Assembly: GCA_040766585.1 (NCBI GenBank)
Contig: JAXGQE010000005.1
Coordinates: 162,896-226,895, forward strand
DNA from: JAXGQE01 sp040766585
GTDB taxonomy: Bacteria > Bacillota > SLNR01
DNA: 64,000 bases
Direction: 5' to 3'
Shown piece after piece: positions 61,522 through 64,000 of this stretch. The notes under the pieces are model-generated. The model did not search any database. It saw nothing but the letters and a program-made list of their open reading frames with translations, and was not told where the DNA came from. A program made the translations under genes and the position numbers. Position 1 is the first letter of the stretch; every line of letters begins with the position of its first letter.

Positions 61522-62596
61522 GATAAATTGTCAATATAAGTGCAACATTTCCTCCTGAAATGCTTCATGTGCAGTTTTCCAATTAAGACACTTTTTAGGT
61601 CTGTTGTTTATGAGCGAGAGTGCTAAAGCTACCTGTTCGGTAGAGACTTTGCTTAAGTCTGTTTTCTTGGGAAAGAACTCCCTTAAAAGGCCATTGGCAT
61701 TCTCATTGCTCCCTCGCTGCCACGAAGAGTACGGATCTGCGAAGTACATCCTTAATTTTAAGTTTTTCTCAACGATTGGGAAACATGCAAATTCTTTGCC
61801 TCTATCTACTGTAGCCGTCTGCATGGATCCCGCTGGCAGAGATTGGCGTAGTTGACCAATAGCCGCCTCCATTGACTTTGCGGAGCGATCCGTCATTTTG
61901 ATGGCAGTGTACCATCTTGTCTTTCGTTCAACAAAGGTAGCCAGGCACCCCTTACTTTTTCCCCTGCTCGATACAACAGTGTCTAGCTCCCAGTGTCCAA
62001 AAGTCTGACGCTTGCGAATCTCTTTGGGGCGATGGTGGATGGAGACTCCGACATTGAACCGGCCTCGTGTTTCCCTGGGCTGGCGCCGTTTACCCTTATG
62101 GCGTAAAAGGCTTAGATTGTGGCTCTGTAGGAATCCTAAGTAGATCCATCGATAGATTGTCTTGGTACACAAGGCTTGCCTAAAGAGTCGATTCGCAATC
62201 TGTTCTGGAGACCATGTGTGTTTCAGCTTCTCATTAATTGTGGCAGCCAAGCTCATAGACCATTTGGACTTTCGCCCACATCTTTTGCGTCGGTTTCCAT
62301 ACAGATCCTGAGCAAACTCTGAAATGTAAACTTTTTGGGTAGAATTACGTTTGAGTTCTCGTGATATAGTCGAGACATTGCGACCCAATTTGATCGCTAT
62401 GCACCTCATGGTGAAACCCTCTATCATTAGGGTTTCTATGCGAGCACGCTCAAATGTGGTAAGATGTTGATAGCTCATGATGGCACCTCCGTGTATGTGT
62501 CGGTGTGGTTATCTACATTTTACACGAAGCATGTTGTCATGGGCTGAATTATTTTCAGCTTATCTTGTAGTGTTGCACTTAATTTTACAATTCATC
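61522..62596 (-). mobile_element. IS30-family insertion sequence, intact
   Basis: A 1075-bp element with 26-bp inverted repeats (61522-61547 against the complement of 62571-62596, 22 of 26 matching). It is flanked by a short TTGT repeat (61518-61521 and 62597-62600). It carries one full transposase. It inserted just after the codY terminator T tract. The repeats share AAGTGCAA with the decayed element at 6119. Confidence 0.88.
61531..62478 (-). CDS. IS30-family transposase
   Basis: A 315-residue intact DDE transposase. It has an N-terminal helix-turn-helix (LTTFERARIETLMIEG and RNVSTISRELKRN). The acidic residues are in FGHWELDTV, TVDRGKEF and RGSNENANGLLREFFPK. It reads on the minus strand; its stop lies inside the left inverted repeat. 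It is probably active, or recently so, in contrast to the decayed copy. Confidence 0.95.
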   Translation of the reverse strand: MSYQHLTTFERARIETLMIEGFTMRCIAIKLGRNVSTISRELKRNSTQKVYISEFAQDLYGNRRKRCGRKSKWSMSLAATINEKLKHTWSPEQIANRLFRQALCTKTIYRWIYLGFLQSHNLSLLRHKGKRRQPRETRGRFNVGVSIHHRPKEIRKRQTFGHWELDTVVSSRGKSKGCLATFVERKTRWYTAIKMTDRSAKSMEAAIGQLRQSLPAGSMQTATVDRGKEFACFPIVEKNLKLRMYFADPYSSWQRGSNENANGLLREFFPKKTDLSKVSTEQVALALSLINNRPKKCLNWKTAHEAFQEEMLHLY

Positions 62597-62768
62597 TTGT
62601 CAAAATTGCATGGATTATCGGGGCGCAATACTTTATGATAAAGATGAGACAATTATTTGGGTATTCAGGTGATAAGGTGACTGAAACCAGAGGGAAAAGT
62701 TGATTTACAGGAATTCGTTCAGCCAAGACGAATTCAATCAATATATTGACTTGGAAAAGAGGGTCGCT

Positions 62769-63002
62769 ATGAAAAGCTCGAATTGTTACGCATACATTAC
62801 ATTTCGATCTGTTCATGATGCCATGAAAGCCGAAGCAGATCTGCAGGCTGAAGGGTTCCAATTTGAGACCGTACCGGTACCTCGCAGGATCCGAACTGAC
62901 TGCGGGATTGCCCTGAAAGTGGACTGTAACGATCGGCATAAGATAGAAGAGAGAATGATACAGCGAAAGATCCGATATACCCAGATCGTTGAGTATTCCT
63001 AA
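62769..63002 (+). CDS. DUF3343 protein (putative Se/S carrier)
   Basis: A 77-residue DUF3343 protein (MKSSNCYAYITFRSVHDAM...). It has the C-G pair in RTDCGIALKVDC. This family is associated with selenium metabolism and cysteine desulfurase genes; it may carry selenium or sulfur. ATG 62769 follows AAAAGAGGGTCGCT; the longer frame from 62700 has no ribosome site. The cysteine-desulfurase-like gene starts 13 bp later. Confidence 0.85.
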   Translation: MKSSNCYAYITFRSVHDAMKAEADLQAEGFQFETVPVPRRIRTDCGIALKVDCNDRHKIEERMIQRKIRYTQIVEYS

Positions 63003-63015
63003 AGGAGTGGGTGAA

Positions 63016-64000
63016 ATGAGAGTTTATCTGGATAATGCAGCCACGAGCTGGCCGAAGCCTGCTTCGGTATACGATGCAGTGACTCAGTATATGCGCACCA
63101 TAGGTGCCAGCCCGGGACGATCAGGGCATCAGCAGGCAATGGAAGCCAATCGAATTGTGTATTCCACCCGGCGGGAATTGGCGGCCATGTTCAACGCCCC
63201 TTCGGACGATCATGTCATCTTGACGATGAATGCCACCGATGGGCTGAATATGGTGATTAAGGGACTTGTCACAGAAAATGATCATGTTCTTGTATCTTCT
63301 ATGGAGCACAACGCCGTGACCCGGCCCCTTATGGGGTTGGCCGATCGGATGGGCCTGAATGTGGAAAAGATCCCGTACGATCCAGTACTCGGCATGGATC
63401 CCGCTGAAGTTAAAAAACGTATCAAACCTGCTACCCGCTGTATTGTTATGAATCATGCATCCAATGTCAGTGGTATTTGCCTTCCGGCTGCAGATATTGG
63501 GGCTGTGGCTGCCGAACACGGTGTCCATTTCATAGTGGATGGTGCCCAGACAGCGGGAATCGTCCCTATAGACGTCCAAGAAATGAATGCCGACGCATTT
63601 GTCTTCACTGGACACAAAGGTCTGATGGGGCCTCAGGGGACCGGTGGGGTTATCATCAGGGATTCTATTCATTTGCGGCCTTGGCGTGAAGGAGGTACCG
63701 GTAGTCAATCATCCAATGACAGACAGCCGGATTTCCTACCGGATGCTTTGGAAGCAGGGACCCCCAATACACCGGGGATCGCGGGGCTCCTGGCTGCATT
63801 ATCCTATATCCGAGCCGTGGAGATTTCTCAGATTTTGAATCATGAAAGAAGATTGAGGAGCCTCTTGAGGGAAAGACTGCAGGGAATCGCAGGTATTCAG
63901 TTGATTTCCGGTGGTCTTGAAGACAATGCAGTTGGCGTTATATCCTTTACCATCGACAAAAAGGATCCCGCTCAGATCGGTTCAGATCTGGACCGTCGAT
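63016..64000 (+). CDS. Cysteine desulfurase-like aminotransferase class V (cut by window end)
   Basis: PLP enzyme of the NifS/Csd superfamily, here 328 residues before the window edge. It begins MRVYLDNAATSWPKP and has NASN-like contact NHASNVSGI, DGAQTAG and the lysine in FTGHKGLMGPQG. ATG 63016 follows AAAGGAGTGGGTGAA. The pairing with DUF3343 suggests selenium or sulfur mobilisation. The C-terminus lies beyond the window. Confidence 0.9.
   Translation, partial: MRVYLDNAATSWPKPASVYDAVTQYMRTIGASPGRSGHQQAMEANRIVYSTRRELAAMFNAPSDDHVILTMNATDGLNMVIKGLVTENDHVLVSSMEHNAVTRPLMGLADRMGLNVEKIPYDPVLGMDPAEVKKRIKPATRCIVMNHASNVSGICLPAADIGAVAAEHGVHFIVDGAQTAGIVPIDVQEMNADAFVFTGHKGLMGPQGTGGVIIRDSIHLRPWREGGTGSQSSNDRQPDFLPDALEAGTPNTPGIAGLLAALSYIRAVEISQILNHERRLRSLLRERLQGIAGIQLISGGLEDNAVGVISFTIDKKDPAQIGSDLDRR

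Noticed and set aside
1..64000. CRISPR arrays, rRNA genes, prophage or conjugative modules
   Set aside because: No regularly spaced repeats, no rRNA-like sequence, and no integrase, portal or relaxase genes were found; only insertion sequences are mobile here.

Overview
The window looks like a low-to-mid G+C anaerobic member of the Bacillota, most likely class Clostridia. The evidence is codY, fapR, a Gls24/FakA/DegV/RecG block, a Stp/PrkC/RsgA/Rpe block, the FapR-type fatty-acid operon, zinc-ribbon forms of L28 and L32, frequent GTG and TTG starts with strong GGAGG-type ribosome sites, and an aldehyde ferredoxin oxidoreductase with a polyferredoxin. I cannot assign a genus. Most of the window is conserved housekeeping DNA, but several conserved gene blocks are interrupted by metabolic cassettes or insertion sequences.

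Layout. 1-5.5 kb: def (3' end), fmt, zinc protease, a DUF6391-like gene, rsmB and gltX. 5.5-9.6 kb: an interruption holding a flavodoxin, a decayed IS30 element, tRNA-Gln, a double GNAT enzyme, and a small two-gene unit with a perfect LexA box in its promoter. 9.6-15 kb: rlmN, stp, prkC, rsgA, rpe. 15-16.4 kb: hslO and, convergent, rpmB. 16.6-24.7 kb: gls24 and fakA, then a ferredoxin/AOR/ThiS-like cassette, then degV (fakB-like) and recG. 24.7-26.3 kb: a decayed IS1202-like element with a 19-bp target duplication. 26.4-28 kb: rsmD, coaD and a coiled-coil gene. 28-31.8 kb: a duplicated junction, a small membrane protein, and a leftward operon of tmcAL with two carotenoid-tail genes (crtQ/crtO-like). 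32-35.7 kb: NfeD, slipin, ackA. 35.7-49 kb: DUF177, rpmF, fapR-plsX-fabH-fabD-fabG-acpP-fabF, rnc, a radical SAM gene, smc, ftsY. 49-54.2 kb: a catabolic cassette (class III aminotransferase or racemase, SucC-like and SucD-like subunits, N-acyl-D-amino-acid deacylase) sitting between ftsY and ylxM-ffh. 54.3-60.5 kb: ylxM-ffh-rpsP-khpA-rimM-trmD-rplS, lepB, rbgA, rnhB. 60.7-64 kb: codY, an intact IS30 element, a DUF3343 gene and the start of a cysteine-desulfurase-like gene.

How the genes work together. Three themes stand out. Co-translational processing and export runs through def, fmt, ffh, ftsY and lepB. Ribosome and tRNA maturation runs through rsmB, rsmD, rlmN, rsgA, rbgA, rimM, trmD and tmcAL. 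Acyl-chain metabolism runs through FapR, PlsX, the Fab enzymes and FakA/FakB; the AOR cassette, an aldehyde-to-acid enzyme, lies between fakA and fakB. The most novel-looking items are the LexA-controlled microprotein pair (8802-9270), the AOR insertion in the fatty acid kinase block, and the D-amino-acid/acyl-CoA-ligase cassette with a G7 frameshift in its SucD-like gene. All functional statements rest on reading motifs by eye; no database search was possible.
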